A stretch of DNA of 64,000 nt from Rhizobium leguminosarum bv. trifolii WSM1325 (GTDB lineage: Bacteria; Pseudomonadota; Alphaproteobacteria; Rhizobiales; Rhizobiaceae): NCBI GenBank assembly GCA_000023185.1, contig CP001622.1, forward strand, positions 3,224,001 to 3,288,000. Direction: 5' to 3'. A program made the position numbers and the translations under genes. Below the pieces are notes generated by a model. That model did no database searches. It worked only from the letters and a program-made list of their open reading frames with translations, and was not told the origin of the DNA. This document shows, piece by piece, positions 9,408 to 18,767 of the stretch (position 1 is the first letter of the stretch; every line of letters begins with the position of its first letter).

Positions 9408-10112
9408 TTACTTGCTGCAGCGCTGTCGGAACCGCGCCGTCGCGGCCTCTCCAACGCTCGTCCAGCTTCGATCGAAGATCGGGCGAAGCTGTGGGCTGAT
9501 CTCTCTTATCGTGGCATTGACCCTGCAACGATCGCCCCGTTTCAGCATGGTCATGAGATCGCTATCGAGCGCGCGCGCTGCCGCGGCGAGTGTTGCATTG
9601 GTGAAATCGTTCCAGAAATAAAATCGCGTCAGGATCATCACCTGGTCATACGGCGCAAGCGCAACCGAACGCTTCATCATTCCCGCGATCGAGGCCGGCT
9701 CTTCCGCAATTGTCGACTGCACAGCCGCAAGACGAAGCCAAAAATTGCTGTTCGTCGGCATACACGAAAGCGCATGCCGCAGATATTGGCGCGCACTCGA
9801 GGCCGCAGCGGCCCAGCCGTCGTAATTGACATTGACATTCTGCCGATCGAGTTGCGCCAGAACGAGGGTTACGCCAGCAGCCACGATGTCGGATCGGCAA
9901 TAGTGTCCGTCAACGACGTCGACACTGCGCGACGCATATTTGGTCACGACATCATCCGCAACGGTCTCGCCACGCTCGATCCTTTCGGCGACGATCGAGA
10001 TGCTGGCCGTTCTTATCGAAGCGTAGAGCTCTCGACCGGCCAGCACCACCAAGACGACGCTGACGATAACGAAGGCGATCCTGGTAATCGAAACGGACTG
10101 ACTGCGGAACAT
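9408..10112 (-). CDS. Unrecognised membrane-anchored protein coupled to pssP
   Basis: A 234-residue protein I do not recognise. It has one membrane segment near the N-terminus (about residues 10-27) and then a mostly helical region with alanine-rich pairs (WAAAASSARQYLRHAL, LAAVQSTIAEEPASIA) that looks like degenerate tetratricopeptide repeats facing the periplasm. Four cysteines are present outside the membrane segment. The ATG overlaps the pssP stop in TGATG, so translation is probably coupled and the product belongs to the EPS export complex. The specific role is unknown. Confidence 0.75.
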   Translation of the reverse strand: MFRSQSVSITRIAFVIVSVVLVVLAGRELYASIRTASISIVAERIERGETVADDVVTKYASRSVDVVDGHYCRSDIVAAGVTLVLAQLDRQNVNVNYDGWAAAASSARQYLRHALSCMPTNSNFWLRLAAVQSTIAEEPASIAGMMKRSVALAPYDQVMILTRFYFWNDFTNATLAAAARALDSDLMTMLKRGDRCRVNATIREISPQLRPIFDRSWTSVGEAATARFRQRCSK

Positions 10113-12388
10113 CAGCTTTCGGTATAGTATCGCGAATAACGCTTATAATAGTATTCGCTCGAACCGAATGTCCGGTAGAGTTTCATCTGCGACGGGTCGA
10201 CCTTGGTCAAGATAGTACCGACGCACTTCGCATAGAGTTCCGGCTCGGACAGCAGGGTCGACTGCACGACCTTGCGCGATGTCTTTCCCCACTCGATAAC
10301 GAAAACCACCGCATCGAGTTTCGAATTGATAGCGCGCGCATCCACGACCGGCGCCAAGGGCGGTAGGTCGACGATAATATAGTCGAAGCTTTGACGCGCC
10401 GTTTCAAGAAGCTGATCCATGCCGCGTGAGGCAAGCAGTTCCGACGAATGCGGAACACGATACCTTGCCACCGTCGGCAAAAATGCCAGCTTTGTCTTGG
10501 GATCGAGAAGGATCAGGTCCTTGAGCGGACGGCTGTCGACGATCGCCTCGAGCAAGCCGGCCTCGGCATGGCGGCCGATCGCCCGGGTGGCACCGGGATT
10601 GCGCATATCGCCATCGATAAGCAGGCAACGCGCACCCTGCATTGCCAGAAGCTTGGCGAAATTGATGGATGTCGTCGACTTCCCCTCGCCAGGCAAGCTC
10701 GACACGACGCCGATGACCTTGCAGCGCTGATCGGCAGCACTGAGGTCGATCGCAATCTTGGCGCTTCGAAGCGTCTCGGCAAATGCCGAGAGTGGATGCT
10801 CCTCGACATAGGTCGTCGTCTTTCCGCCCCTGGCGATGCTTCGCGGATTGCTGGGATCAACGAGCGTCGGATCGTCGACGTTATTTTCAATCAGCGGCAT
10901 GACCCCGAGAGACTCGACATCAAGCACGTCCCGGACATCATCGCCGGTGCGGAAGAACCGATCTCGGAATTCGCGGAAGGCCGCTATACCACTGCCAAAT
11001 GCACATCCTACGAACATCGCGAAAGCAACAACGAGAGCTCTCTTCGGAGCGCTCGGCTTCGTCGGCGTCTCCGCCGTCGTGATGATGCGCGCAGCGGTAA
11101 TCGGAAAGCTCTGCTGCTGAATTGCTTCCTGGTAGCGCGTCAAGAAGCTCTGATAGAGATTCTTGTAGGTATCGCGCGTGCGCTCGAGCTCGCGAAGCTG
11201 TACCTGCGTTTCGCCAGCCGTTGCGGCTACGCCCGTCGCCTGTGTAACACTGTCGCGCAAAGAGTTTTCCCGCGATTTTGCGACCTGCAGCTCGCTTTGG
11301 TAGCTCTCGGCGATGCGGTTCAACTCATCGAACATGAGCCTTTTATATTCTTCCATTTCCGCACGAAGCCGAACCGCCTGGACGTGATCGGGACCGAGCC
11401 GCGCCTCAATTTCGGTCTCAAGCTTGGAAGCCTCCAGATATTTCTTGCGCAGGTCGTTGGAAATGGAGCTGTCGAGCACATCCGTGACGATCGCATCGGT
11501 CTGCTTGGCGTCGATGATCGACTTGACGCGCGCATACCGTGCCTCGGCCTTTGCCGTCTCGGCCTGCGCATTGATCAATTGCGTATTGATCTCGGAAAGC
11601 TGCTGCTCGCTGATCAGCGTACCGGATCCGGCCTCGACAAGCCCATGCTCGCCGCGGAATTTCTGAACCGCAAGGTCGGTGTCCAGCGCCTGCTGCCGGA
11701 GTTCTTCGATGCGCTCCTGCAGCCATTGGCCGGCCCGGCGCGTCGCCTCGTATTTCGAATTGAGCTTGTCGACCAGATAGACGTCGGCGATCCCAGCCGC
11801 GATATCACGCGCTAGGTCCGGCGACTGCGCTGTATAACTGACATCGAGGACGTAGGAGCGGCCGACGCGTTCGACATCGATATTGCCTGCGACAGTCTCG
11901 GCAGCGCCTCGCCGCCTCATTTCCGGATCAGGTGCGACGGCTGCGTCATCGGCAAACCACGACCGAAAATTCATAAAGGATTTCAACGTTGAAACAGAAA
12001 AAAGCGAGCTTTTCGGTCCCATGAACTCCGGATTGTCGACGAGTTTCAGCTTGTCGACAACAGCATAGGCGATGGTGTCGGACTTCAACAGCTCGACCTG
12101 ACTGAGGACAGTACCTTCGTCATCGTCCATCTGGCCGAACGCCGCCAGCTGGTTGATCACCTGACTATCGCTGCGGTCGATCAGCACGCTGGTGTCGGCG
12201 GTGTAGACAGGCACCGAAGTCAAGACATACACAATGCCGAGAATGGCAAAGGCGAAACCGCACGCCGCAACCATCCGCCACTGTCGGCGGGCGATTGCGA
12301 TGAGCTTGTCGAAATCGATGAAATCAGCATCATTTCCGGTATCGCGGGAGGGGTCGATACGCGGCGTAAGTTTATCTGGCGATAGCAA
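10112..12388 (-). CDS. pssP: PssP, Wzc-like polysaccharide co-polymerase with BY-kinase domain
   Basis: A 758-residue inner-membrane protein. Domain order: Wzz chain-length domain with two membrane helices (about residues 40 and 450) flanking a long periplasmic coiled coil; then a cytoplasmic tyrosine kinase with Walker A SSLPGEGKST, Walker A' LLIDGDMRNPG and Walker B DYIIVDLPP. The C-terminal tail is tyrosine-rich (SSEYYYKRYSRYYTES), the usual autophosphorylation cluster. It controls EPS chain length with PssT and PssN. It follows pssO in the minus-strand unit pssN-pssO-pssP. Confidence 0.95.
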   Translation of the reverse strand: MLSPDKLTPRIDPSRDTGNDADFIDFDKLIAIARRQWRMVAACGFAFAILGIVYVLTSVPVYTADTSVLIDRSDSQVINQLAAFGQMDDDEGTVLSQVELLKSDTIAYAVVDKLKLVDNPEFMGPKSSLFSVSTLKSFMNFRSWFADDAAVAPDPEMRRRGAAETVAGNIDVERVGRSYVLDVSYTAQSPDLARDIAAGIADVYLVDKLNSKYEATRRAGQWLQERIEELRQQALDTDLAVQKFRGEHGLVEAGSGTLISEQQLSEINTQLINAQAETAKAEARYARVKSIIDAKQTDAIVTDVLDSSISNDLRKKYLEASKLETEIEARLGPDHVQAVRLRAEMEEYKRLMFDELNRIAESYQSELQVAKSRENSLRDSVTQATGVAATAGETQVQLRELERTRDTYKNLYQSFLTRYQEAIQQQSFPITAARIITTAETPTKPSAPKRALVVAFAMFVGCAFGSGIAAFREFRDRFFRTGDDVRDVLDVESLGVMPLIENNVDDPTLVDPSNPRSIARGGKTTTYVEEHPLSAFAETLRSAKIAIDLSAADQRCKVIGVVSSLPGEGKSTTSINFAKLLAMQGARCLLIDGDMRNPGATRAIGRHAEAGLLEAIVDSRPLKDLILLDPKTKLAFLPTVARYRVPHSSELLASRGMDQLLETARQSFDYIIVDLPPLAPVVDARAINSKLDAVVFVIEWGKTSRKVVQSTLLSEPELYAKCVGTILTKVDPSQMKLYRTFGSSEYYYKRYSRYYTES

Positions 12389-12439
12389 TTTCGATCTCCA
12401 ACAAAGGCGTCAAGCGCTAAGATCTAAGGGCAATTCCAG

Positions 12440-13144
12440 CTATTGTATGACCGGGACACTCTGACTCGTCGACTCCGTCGGGTCGGTAGACGACTGGCCT
12501 CCCGCTCCGGTGCTGACGATCGTCGTCGTTGAAGTCGACGATGAATCATCCGAGCCGGCATTCGAAACCTTCAGCGTACCCGCAGTCGTCGCAGCGCCGT
12601 CGAACGGCGTACCATCGTCCGCTCCAGGCCCGGTTTGTCCAACTTGCCCGTCATTGCCAATGCCCGATGCGGCGGCGGCACTTGCACCCGGGCCGAGCGC
12701 CGCGGTCCCGCCTTCGGCAAGGACCTTTGCAAAGGCTGCAAGCAGCGGCGCCAGGTTCGGATCAGCGCTCGCCGCGTCGGCAACAGCCTTTTCGATCGCT
12801 AGCTTGAATTGCGGATCCGTCACCTGGCAGCTGTTTGCAGCCCGCCCGAGACCGGAGCCGATCGCCGCCATCTGTACGGCGTTAGCCTTCTTGGCCTGCT
12901 CGATCACCGGCGACAGCGCATCATTACTGCTTCCGACCAGCGCGCGAACACGCGAGGACAGAACCAACGGATCGGACATGTCGAGCAGGACGGCGGGGCT
13001 AGCCGTAAACCCGCTTATATCGACGGATGTCAGATTTGCCGGTCCTAGGCAGGCTGCCGCAAAGGCGCTTGAATTCATGCCGACATACATCGCGACGGCA
13101 ATTCCGCTATATGCAAGCTTACGATAAACAGCCGATCTTGCCAT
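12440..13144 (-). CDS. pssO: PssO, secreted or outer-membrane-associated EPS export protein
   Basis: A 234-residue protein with a signal peptide (about residues 1-30, ending near SAFAAAC) and a mature part rich in Ala, Gly, Ser and Thr, with a C-terminal low-complexity Ser/Thr tail. In R. leguminosarum bv. trifolii PssO is an extracellular, outer-membrane-associated protein that affects EPS production. I chose the ATG at 13144 because AAGGAAA lies 8 bases upstream; 13165 would add seven residues. Identity rests on position between pssN and pssP as well as on size and composition. Confidence 0.85.
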   Translation of the reverse strand: MARSAVYRKLAYSGIAVAMYVGMNSSAFAAACLGPANLTSVDISGFTASPAVLLDMSDPLVLSSRVRALVGSSNDALSPVIEQAKKANAVQMAAIGSGLGRAANSCQVTDPQFKLAIEKAVADAASADPNLAPLLAAFAKVLAEGGTAALGPGASAAAASGIGNDGQVGQTGPGADDGTPFDGAATTAGTLKVSNAGSDDSSSTSTTTIVSTGAGGQSSTDPTESTSQSVPVIQ

Positions 13145-13222
13145 AACCACAATTTCCTTCATCAAATCCGCTATAAGCCTCCGGCATCGATCATTCAGAC
13201 CGATGCCGGCGACCTATTTCAA

Positions 13223-14434
13223 TCAATTTCCAAGATCCTGTACCGCGTTACGGGTATCATTCGCATCGTCGGTCACTCCGGAAACAGTGGATGATACCGA
13301 GTTCACGATGTCAAGGAACTTGACCAGTTCAACAGAGTCCGAATTGGAAATATAGATAATATCCTTGTCTTCCATCTTGAACTGCTGAACAGCAAACAAG
13401 GTTGCCGGGTCACGCATGTTCGCACGGATGATCACTGGAACCATTTCACTCGCAAATCTCGTCGTGTCCACGTGCATCGCTTGAACCGTTTTCTTCGGGA
13501 CAAGACGATAGAGCAAGACCTGAGCCGGATCGGCGCGGTCGTCGCGCAGGCCGCCCGCCTTGGCGATTGCCTCTCCAAGGGTCAGGTTAGACTCTTCGAA
13601 ATCGAAGCGGCCACTGGTGCCTGCGGCGCCGAGCATAAGAAAGGTACGGCGCTCATGATCGATCGAGATCGTATCATCCGGTGCGACATAGATATTTTCG
13701 GCCGGGTTCTTCAACAGCGTGGTGTAGGCGACGGTTGCCGTCTTGCCGCGGCGCTGCAGCGTCACATTCGTTTCGATATTGTTGGTCGTCAAACCGCCCG
13801 CGGCGGAAATGACATCGAGAACACGCTCACCCGCCGGGCTGATCTCAACGCGCTGCGGATTGTTGACATCGCCGAGGATGGCAACCTGACTGGAGCGGCT
13901 TGTCGTTGTCGTAATAACTACCTGCGGTTCGATCGCGCGGCTCGCCAGGCGATCCTCGACGTCCTGCTCTACGGTCTCCTTCAGGCGACCGGCAGCCGGA
14001 ACCCGACCCGCATAGGGAATTGTGATCGTTCCGTTTCTATCGATGGTCTGCTCTGGCAGCGAGATGTAATTGCCGGGTCGGCTACCTGCATCGGACGGAA
14101 TGAAGAGACCGCCGGACTGAGCTTCGAAGATGGCAACCGAAACGACATCGCCGTAACCGAGTGGAATTTCGGGCGCCCCGCCTCGGCCACCACCAAACCC
14201 TTTGAACGAGGTCGGCTGGGGAGCGGTAAAATACGACAGAACGTTCTTGCTGAGATCAACCAGGGCGTAGTCGATACCGACACGACGTTCCTTCGTCGTC
14301 ACTTTCACCGCTGCATCTCGATCAACGTCTTTGTGATCGGGACCGGATCTTGGTAACGACGTGCAGCTTGCCAATATAGTCGTCAGCGCTACAACAATGG
14401 CGACGCGTGTACTACCGATACGAGAACAACCCAT
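13223..14434 (-). CDS. pssN: PssN, Wza-like outer-membrane polysaccharide export lipoprotein
   Basis: A 403-residue protein of the OMA/Wza family. A lipoprotein signal ends at LASC (Cys about residue 25), followed by a polysaccharide export (Poly_export) domain beginning near LGYGDVVSV and SLBB-like repeats (VAILGDVNNPQRVEI, RTFLMLGAAGTSG). It forms the periplasmic/outer-membrane conduit for EPS. Starting at 14434 gives a proper lipoprotein signal and has AGGG 6 bases upstream; the longer start at 14491 buries the signal. Between pssT and pssO. Confidence 0.93.
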   Translation of the reverse strand: MGCSRIGSTRVAIVVALTTILASCTSLPRSGPDHKDVDRDAAVKVTTKERRVGIDYALVDLSKNVLSYFTAPQPTSFKGFGGGRGGAPEIPLGYGDVVSVAIFEAQSGGLFIPSDAGSRPGNYISLPEQTIDRNGTITIPYAGRVPAAGRLKETVEQDVEDRLASRAIEPQVVITTTTSRSSQVAILGDVNNPQRVEISPAGERVLDVISAAGGLTTNNIETNVTLQRRGKTATVAYTTLLKNPAENIYVAPDDTISIDHERRTFLMLGAAGTSGRFDFEESNLTLGEAIAKAGGLRDDRADPAQVLLYRLVPKKTVQAMHVDTTRFASEMVPVIIRANMRDPATLFAVQQFKMEDKDIIYISNSDSVELVKFLDIVNSVSSTVSGVTDDANDTRNAVQDLGN

Positions 14435-14723
14435 AGAATACCCTGTGTTGACGCCCTTGAAGCTACTGCCCCGCGATCTGACAAAATACAAGACAATCCC
14501 CGATCAATAACACTGAAAGCCGATTAACAATCCCCTAACTGTGGCAGGCTGGCAACGCCGAGCCCCTTAGGAAGCGAAAAACGACTTCGGCCCGACTTTT
14601 CTTGCGTCGCAACAATCCGAAGGCTGCACCCGCTATAAAATTTCTTGGGTTTCAGAGTCAACCGTTCGCACCTGCACAATCGATCTTTTCCGAAAATCTT
14701 ATTAAAATCCATCCATTTAAACT
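14435..14723. other. Intergenic region between pssT and pssN
   Basis: About 290 bases, AT-rich. A 62-codon minus-strand frame at 14524-14712 has no family features or ribosome site and I do not call it. The stretch presumably carries a pssN promoter. Confidence 0.5.
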
Positions 14724-16148
14724 TTACGTGGTTAACGGCCGCTCATATGCCATGTCCGCCTCTCCGTTGCTACGCCCGAGACATATCGCGACAACCGCAC
14801 TCAGGAAGGCGGAGTAAAACACAGCAAAACCCGGTATCTGCAGCGAAAAATCGACCGCCGCATGAAGGGCGACCAAAACGGTCGCCGCTAGGCCAAGAAG
14901 AACATAGTGCCTGAGACGCCGTCTTTGGGCGAGCCCGTGCCAGAACACTCTGGCAAGCACCGACAAGGCAAGGACTGTCGCAATCGGGAACAATATTCCG
15001 AGGCCCAGAAATCCTTCGAGATAGAAATTATGCGCACGGTCGAAGACTCCAAAAATACCGCAAGCCGGATCGCGGTAGGCGGAAAACACGGTCCGGAAGG
15101 TTCCGAGCCCCGTTCCCGTCAACCAATGATCCGAGACGGCACGCCATATGCCCGGCAGAATGCAAAACCGATCGTCATCCTCGAGTCGCCGCTCTTGCGC
15201 ACGCAAAATCGCCTGGCCCGCAAACACGGTCAGCAACAGTACGACGAAAGCAATCGCCGAGAGGAGCTTCAGCAGCGAACGCCATCTTGGCGCCGGTCTC
15301 AGATGACGCCTCGAGCCGTTCCAATTAATGACAAGCCATGGAAAATAGACGAGAGCGGCAACAAAGGTCGCAAATATCCCGGCGCGCGAGCGGCTCAGCA
15401 TCAGCGCGGTGAAGCATGCGCATAAGAACAGGATATAGATCCACGATCTCAAGAGGAGAGCGTTTCGGCCCGGCTCGCCGGGCGGATACTTCGAATAGGC
15501 TCGGGTAATATCCCTGACCAAGGTCAGCATCAGCAGCGTTCCAAGCCCGAGGAAGGTCGCAGCAGTATTACGGTTGACGAAGACCGCAGTCAGGCTGTCG
15601 AGGTAGGCGTGTTTTTCGACGACGATCAAAATTTTGGGAAACAGCAAAAACTGCATCAGGCCGAAAACAGCGATGATACCCGCCGTAAGCCCGAGCCCGG
15701 TGAGCACTTTCCTCGCGCGCTGATCGGTATCGCATAAGAGAAGCCCGGTCAGGAACGTGACGAAAGGCAGCGCGACCCAGAGGATCGACGCGAGCGTGTC
15801 GGCCGGTTCGACCGAGATCGCCGCGGACTGGGCACCTGCAAGGTCACGCGCAGCATTCCAGGCGGGATTCGCCAACCAATTGGCGGGCAGTTCGGTGGTT
15901 TGGATGAACGCCCAGCCCGCCAGGACGACGAGTAGAAACAAAGCGATACTGAAAACCCATCTGCTTTGTCTCGGCTCTCTAAACAGCAATCCCGAAATGA
16001 TGGCGAGGACAAACATCCCGATCGCGGCGAAGGCGAAGGGAAAGGGTGTAACGCTCCCGAACGGTATGAGCGTCAATATAACGAGGCCGATGAAGGCAAA
16101 AAGCAAAACCTCTCGCAAGACCCGCTTATTGATGAGGTTGGAGAACAT
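14724..16148 (-). CDS. pssT: PssT, Wzy-like EPS polymerase
   Basis: A roughly 474-residue polytopic membrane protein with about 12 hydrophobic helices and the O-antigen ligase/polymerase (Wzy_C) loop containing TGTGLGTFRTVF and RAHNFYLEGFLGLGI. In Rhizobium PssT is the inner-membrane polymerase that joins EPS repeats, with PssP controlling length. The start is uncertain: ATG at 16148 or 16187 or TTG at 16196 all lack a good ribosome site; I give the one nearest the first helix. It heads the minus-strand pss group. Confidence 0.88.
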   Translation of the reverse strand: MFSNLINKRVLREVLLFAFIGLVILTLIPFGSVTPFPFAFAAIGMFVLAIISGLLFREPRQSRWVFSIALFLLVVLAGWAFIQTTELPANWLANPAWNAARDLAGAQSAAISVEPADTLASILWVALPFVTFLTGLLLCDTDQRARKVLTGLGLTAGIIAVFGLMQFLLFPKILIVVEKHAYLDSLTAVFVNRNTAATFLGLGTLLMLTLVRDITRAYSKYPPGEPGRNALLLRSWIYILFLCACFTALMLSRSRAGIFATFVAALVYFPWLVINWNGSRRHLRPAPRWRSLLKLLSAIAFVVLLLTVFAGQAILRAQERRLEDDDRFCILPGIWRAVSDHWLTGTGLGTFRTVFSAYRDPACGIFGVFDRAHNFYLEGFLGLGILFPIATVLALSVLARVFWHGLAQRRRLRHYVLLGLAATVLVALHAAVDFSLQIPGFAVFYSAFLSAVVAICLGRSNGEADMAYERPLTT

Positions 16149-16456
16149 GTGAATTCGTTTACCAGAGTAGGCAGCGACCAAAGCCATTGCAACCAAAGAG
16201 ATTAATTTACTCGTACTAACATAAGTTGAACATCAAGCACTTGCGTGCTAAAGTGTAACAGAATTCCACATCGTTTAAAATTGTCGCGAAAGGTTTAAGC
16301 CAATCGAGACAAGGCCCGGCTATGCTCCTTCCAAGCAGCAGAAACGGGACAGATATTCTGCGCCCAATACTTGGCAGATCATCAGATCGCCATGCCATTG
16401 ACCGAGAAAAAAGGCAAGCCTGATCTCAATCGGTTGTCCTGACAGGGATTTAAGAG

Positions 16457-17056
16457 ATGAAGAAAACATTCGTTACACTTCTGGCACTGGCCCTTACAGC
16501 AGGCAATGCGTGCTCGGCATTTGCCGCCGGTCCCGCAGGTTTTGCCCGCGGTCTGACCGGTAATTCGGCGGTCAGTTATATCTCTGAAAAAGGCAAGATC
16601 ATTCCGCCTTTCGCCCAGGTGCTGTTCTGCGCCCAGAACCCGACCGAATGCCGCGACAACAACGGTTTGGCGGTCGTTGCGATGACCGACAAGCAAATGC
16701 TGCAACTGAATGACGTCAACACCGCCGTCAATCGCACGATGGTCGGCCGGAACGACTCCCGCAACGAACTGAATGGCGACGTCTGGAAGGTAAATGTACG
16801 CAGCGGCGACTGCGAAGATTTCGCGTTGACCAAGCGCAGCCGGCTAATCGCGATGGGCTGGTCGTCGCGCGCTTTGCGGATCGCGACGGCATATACGCCC
16901 TCCGGTGAAGGACATGCGGTCCTCGTCGTCAGGACCGACAGGGGCGATCTCGTCCTCGACAACCGGAAAAGTAGCATCAAGAACTGGCGCGATACCGATC
17001 TGCGCTGGGACAAGATTCAATCGGGAACAGACCCCTACGTCTGGTATCGGCTATAA
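16457..17056 (+). CDS. Transglutaminase-like cysteine peptidase (BTLCP family), secreted
   Basis: A 199-residue protein with a clear signal peptide (about residues 1-24, ending SAFA). The transglutaminase-like catalytic triad is visible: Cys in SGDCEDFAL, His in GEGHAVLVV and Asp in DLVLDNR. BTLCP proteins are periplasmic cysteine peptidases; the best studied relative, LapG, releases large surface adhesins, but this protein has no LapD partner here, so the substrate is unknown. It sits divergent from pssT, inside the EPS region. Confidence 0.85.
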   Translation: MKKTFVTLLALALTAGNACSAFAAGPAGFARGLTGNSAVSYISEKGKIIPPFAQVLFCAQNPTECRDNNGLAVVAMTDKQMLQLNDVNTAVNRTMVGRNDSRNELNGDVWKVNVRSGDCEDFALTKRSRLIAMGWSSRALRIATAYTPSGEGHAVLVVRTDRGDLVLDNRKSSIKNWRDTDLRWDKIQSGTDPYVWYRL

Positions 17057-17276
17057 CAGCCGAGGCAGCGACATAGACTGATTGATCCAGTTTCCGGATT
17101 GAAGTCGAGCCTGCTCTGACGAGCCGCTCGACTTGTCATATCGCCCACACAAACCTATGTTTTGGCTATCGACGGGGCAGCGCGCGGTAAGCTGCGGTGC
17201 CCGGAGTTCGATTTCCGATATGGGTACCAGGCGATCTTCGGTATTGTCTTTTCGTCCAGATTAACTATGACGAACT

Positions 17277-17295
17277 CATGCTGCGACGCAGCATG
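17277..17295. promoter_or_regulatory. Perfect palindrome upstream of ugd
   Basis: CATGCTGCG-A-CGCAGCATG, nine-base arms around a single central base, ending 29 bases before the ugd ATG. With only one unpaired base it suits a protein operator better than an RNA hairpin. No regulator is identified. Confidence 0.5.
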
Positions 17296-17324
17296 ACGTT
17301 CTACTCTAATGATTTGAGGGAAAT

Positions 17325-18653
17325 ATGCGCATCACGATGATTGGATCAGGCTATGTCGGCCTCGTTTCAGGCGTTTGCTTTGCGGATTTCGGCCACGACG
17401 TCATCTGCGTCGACAAGGATCTGAGTAAGATCGAAGCCCTTCGCGAAGGCCGCATTCCGATCTACGAGCCGGGTCTGGAACAATTGGTCGCCGAAAATAC
17501 CAGCACCGGCCGACTGTCGTTTTCGACGGATGTCGGCGAAAGTGTCCGCAGCGCCGATGTCGTGTTCATCGCAGTCGGCACGCCGTCCCGGCGCGGCGAC
17601 GGCCACGCAGACCTTTCCTATGTCTATGCCGCTGCACGCGAGATTGCCACCTATGTGGAAGGCTTCACGGTCATCGTCACCAAGTCGACCGTGCCGGTCG
17701 GCACGGGAGACGAGGTCGAGCGCATCATGCGCGAAACCAATCCTGCGGCGGATGTCGCCGTCGTTTCCAATCCGGAATTCCTGCGTGAAGGTGCGGCGAT
17801 CGAAGACTTCAAGCGGCCCGACCGTATCGTCATCGGGCTGAACGACGACCGGGCGCGCGAAACCATGACCGAGGTCTACCGCCCGCTCTATCTCAACCAG
17901 GCCCCCTTGGTCTTCACCACCCGCCGCACCTCGGAACTGATCAAATATGCGGCCAATGCCTTCCTCGCAATGAAGATCACCTTCATCAACGAGATCGCCG
18001 ATCTCTGCGAACGGGTCGACGCAAACGTCCAGGACGTTTCGCGCGGAATCGGTCTCGACGGCCGTATCGGCTCCAAGTTCCTGCATGCCGGCCCGGGTTA
18101 CGGCGGTTCGTGCTTCCCCAAGGATACGCTTGCCCTTGCCAAGACGGCGCAGGATTACGACGCGCCGATGCGTCTCATCGAGACGACGATCTCGATCAAT
18201 GACAACCGCAAGCGGGCAATGGGACGCAAAGTCATTTCGGCCGTCGGCGGAGACATTCGCGGCAAGAAGATCGCGATCCTCGGCCTGACCTTCAAGCCGA
18301 ACACCGACGATATGCGCGACAGCCCGGCGATCGCAGTCATCCAGACCCTGCAGGACAACGGAGCCGAAGTGGTTGGCTACGATCCCGAGGGCATGGAAAA
18401 CGCCCGTAAGGTGATCGAGAACATCGAATATGCGAGCGGCCCTTATGAAGCAGCCGCTGGTGCGGATGCGCTTGTCATCGTCACCGAATGGAACCAGTTC
18501 CGCGCGCTCGATTTCAATCGCTTGAAGCAGTCGATGCGCGCTCCGATCCTGGTCGATCTGCGCAATATCTACCGCAGCGACGAGGTCCGCAAACACGGCT
18601 TTACCTATACCGGCATCGGCACCAACCTTTATCAGGACGTGACCGGCGCCTGA
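17325..18653 (+). CDS. ugd: UDP-glucose 6-dehydrogenase
   Basis: A 442-residue enzyme oxidising UDP-glucose to UDP-glucuronate with NAD. Visible features: N-terminal NAD-binding motif GSGYVGLVSGVCFA, the FLREG and PDRIVIG segments, the catalytic cysteine in GGSCFPKD, and the C-terminal UDP-binding domain with FKPNTDDMRDSP. The gene is known as exo5 in R. leguminosarum and rkpK in Sinorhizobium. Its product feeds PssDE and other glucuronic or galacturonic acid residues of EPS and LPS. GAGGGAA precedes the ATG, and a terminator follows. Confidence 0.96.
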   Translation: MRITMIGSGYVGLVSGVCFADFGHDVICVDKDLSKIEALREGRIPIYEPGLEQLVAENTSTGRLSFSTDVGESVRSADVVFIAVGTPSRRGDGHADLSYVYAAAREIATYVEGFTVIVTKSTVPVGTGDEVERIMRETNPAADVAVVSNPEFLREGAAIEDFKRPDRIVIGLNDDRARETMTEVYRPLYLNQAPLVFTTRRTSELIKYAANAFLAMKITFINEIADLCERVDANVQDVSRGIGLDGRIGSKFLHAGPGYGGSCFPKDTLALAKTAQDYDAPMRLIETTISINDNRKRAMGRKVISAVGGDIRGKKIAILGLTFKPNTDDMRDSPAIAVIQTLQDNGAEVVGYDPEGMENARKVIENIEYASGPYEAAAGADALVIVTEWNQFRALDFNRLKQSMRAPILVDLRNIYRSDEVRKHGFTYTGIGTNLYQDVTGA

Positions 18654-18683
18654 GATAGCCTGCTGAATATCTGATCGTCCTGA

Positions 18684-18715
18684 CGCCGCGGAGCATAAAC
18701 CGCGGCGTTTGGTTT
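18684..18715 (+). terminator. Rho-independent terminator of ugd
   Basis: CGCCGCG and CGCGGCG arms around a 10-base loop, then TTTGGTTTT, 30 bases after the ugd stop. Confidence 0.8.
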
Positions 18716-18716
18716 T

Positions 18717-18761
18717 GAGCATGATGCCGAAAGTGCAAGCGTTTCGGACGACACCATGCTC
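18717..18761. repeat. Rhizobiales intergenic palindromic repeat
   Basis: A sequence beginning GAGCATGATGCCGAAA and ending ACACCATGCTC, with complementary GAGCATG ends. This family of extragenic palindromes is scattered through Rhizobiales genomes. It lies between the convergent ugd and phosphatase genes. Confidence 0.7.
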
Positions 18762-18767
18762 GCCGAC

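Noticed and set aside
10448..11815. 455-codon frame antisense to pssP
   Set aside because: pssP motifs are complete on the other strand; the frame has no domain.
14524..14712. 62-codon frame between pssT and pssN
   Set aside because: Cys/Arg-rich composition, no ribosome site and no family features.
17367..18722. 451-codon frame antisense to ugd
   Set aside because: ugd is certain by its NAD motif and catalytic Cys; the frame is a shadow.
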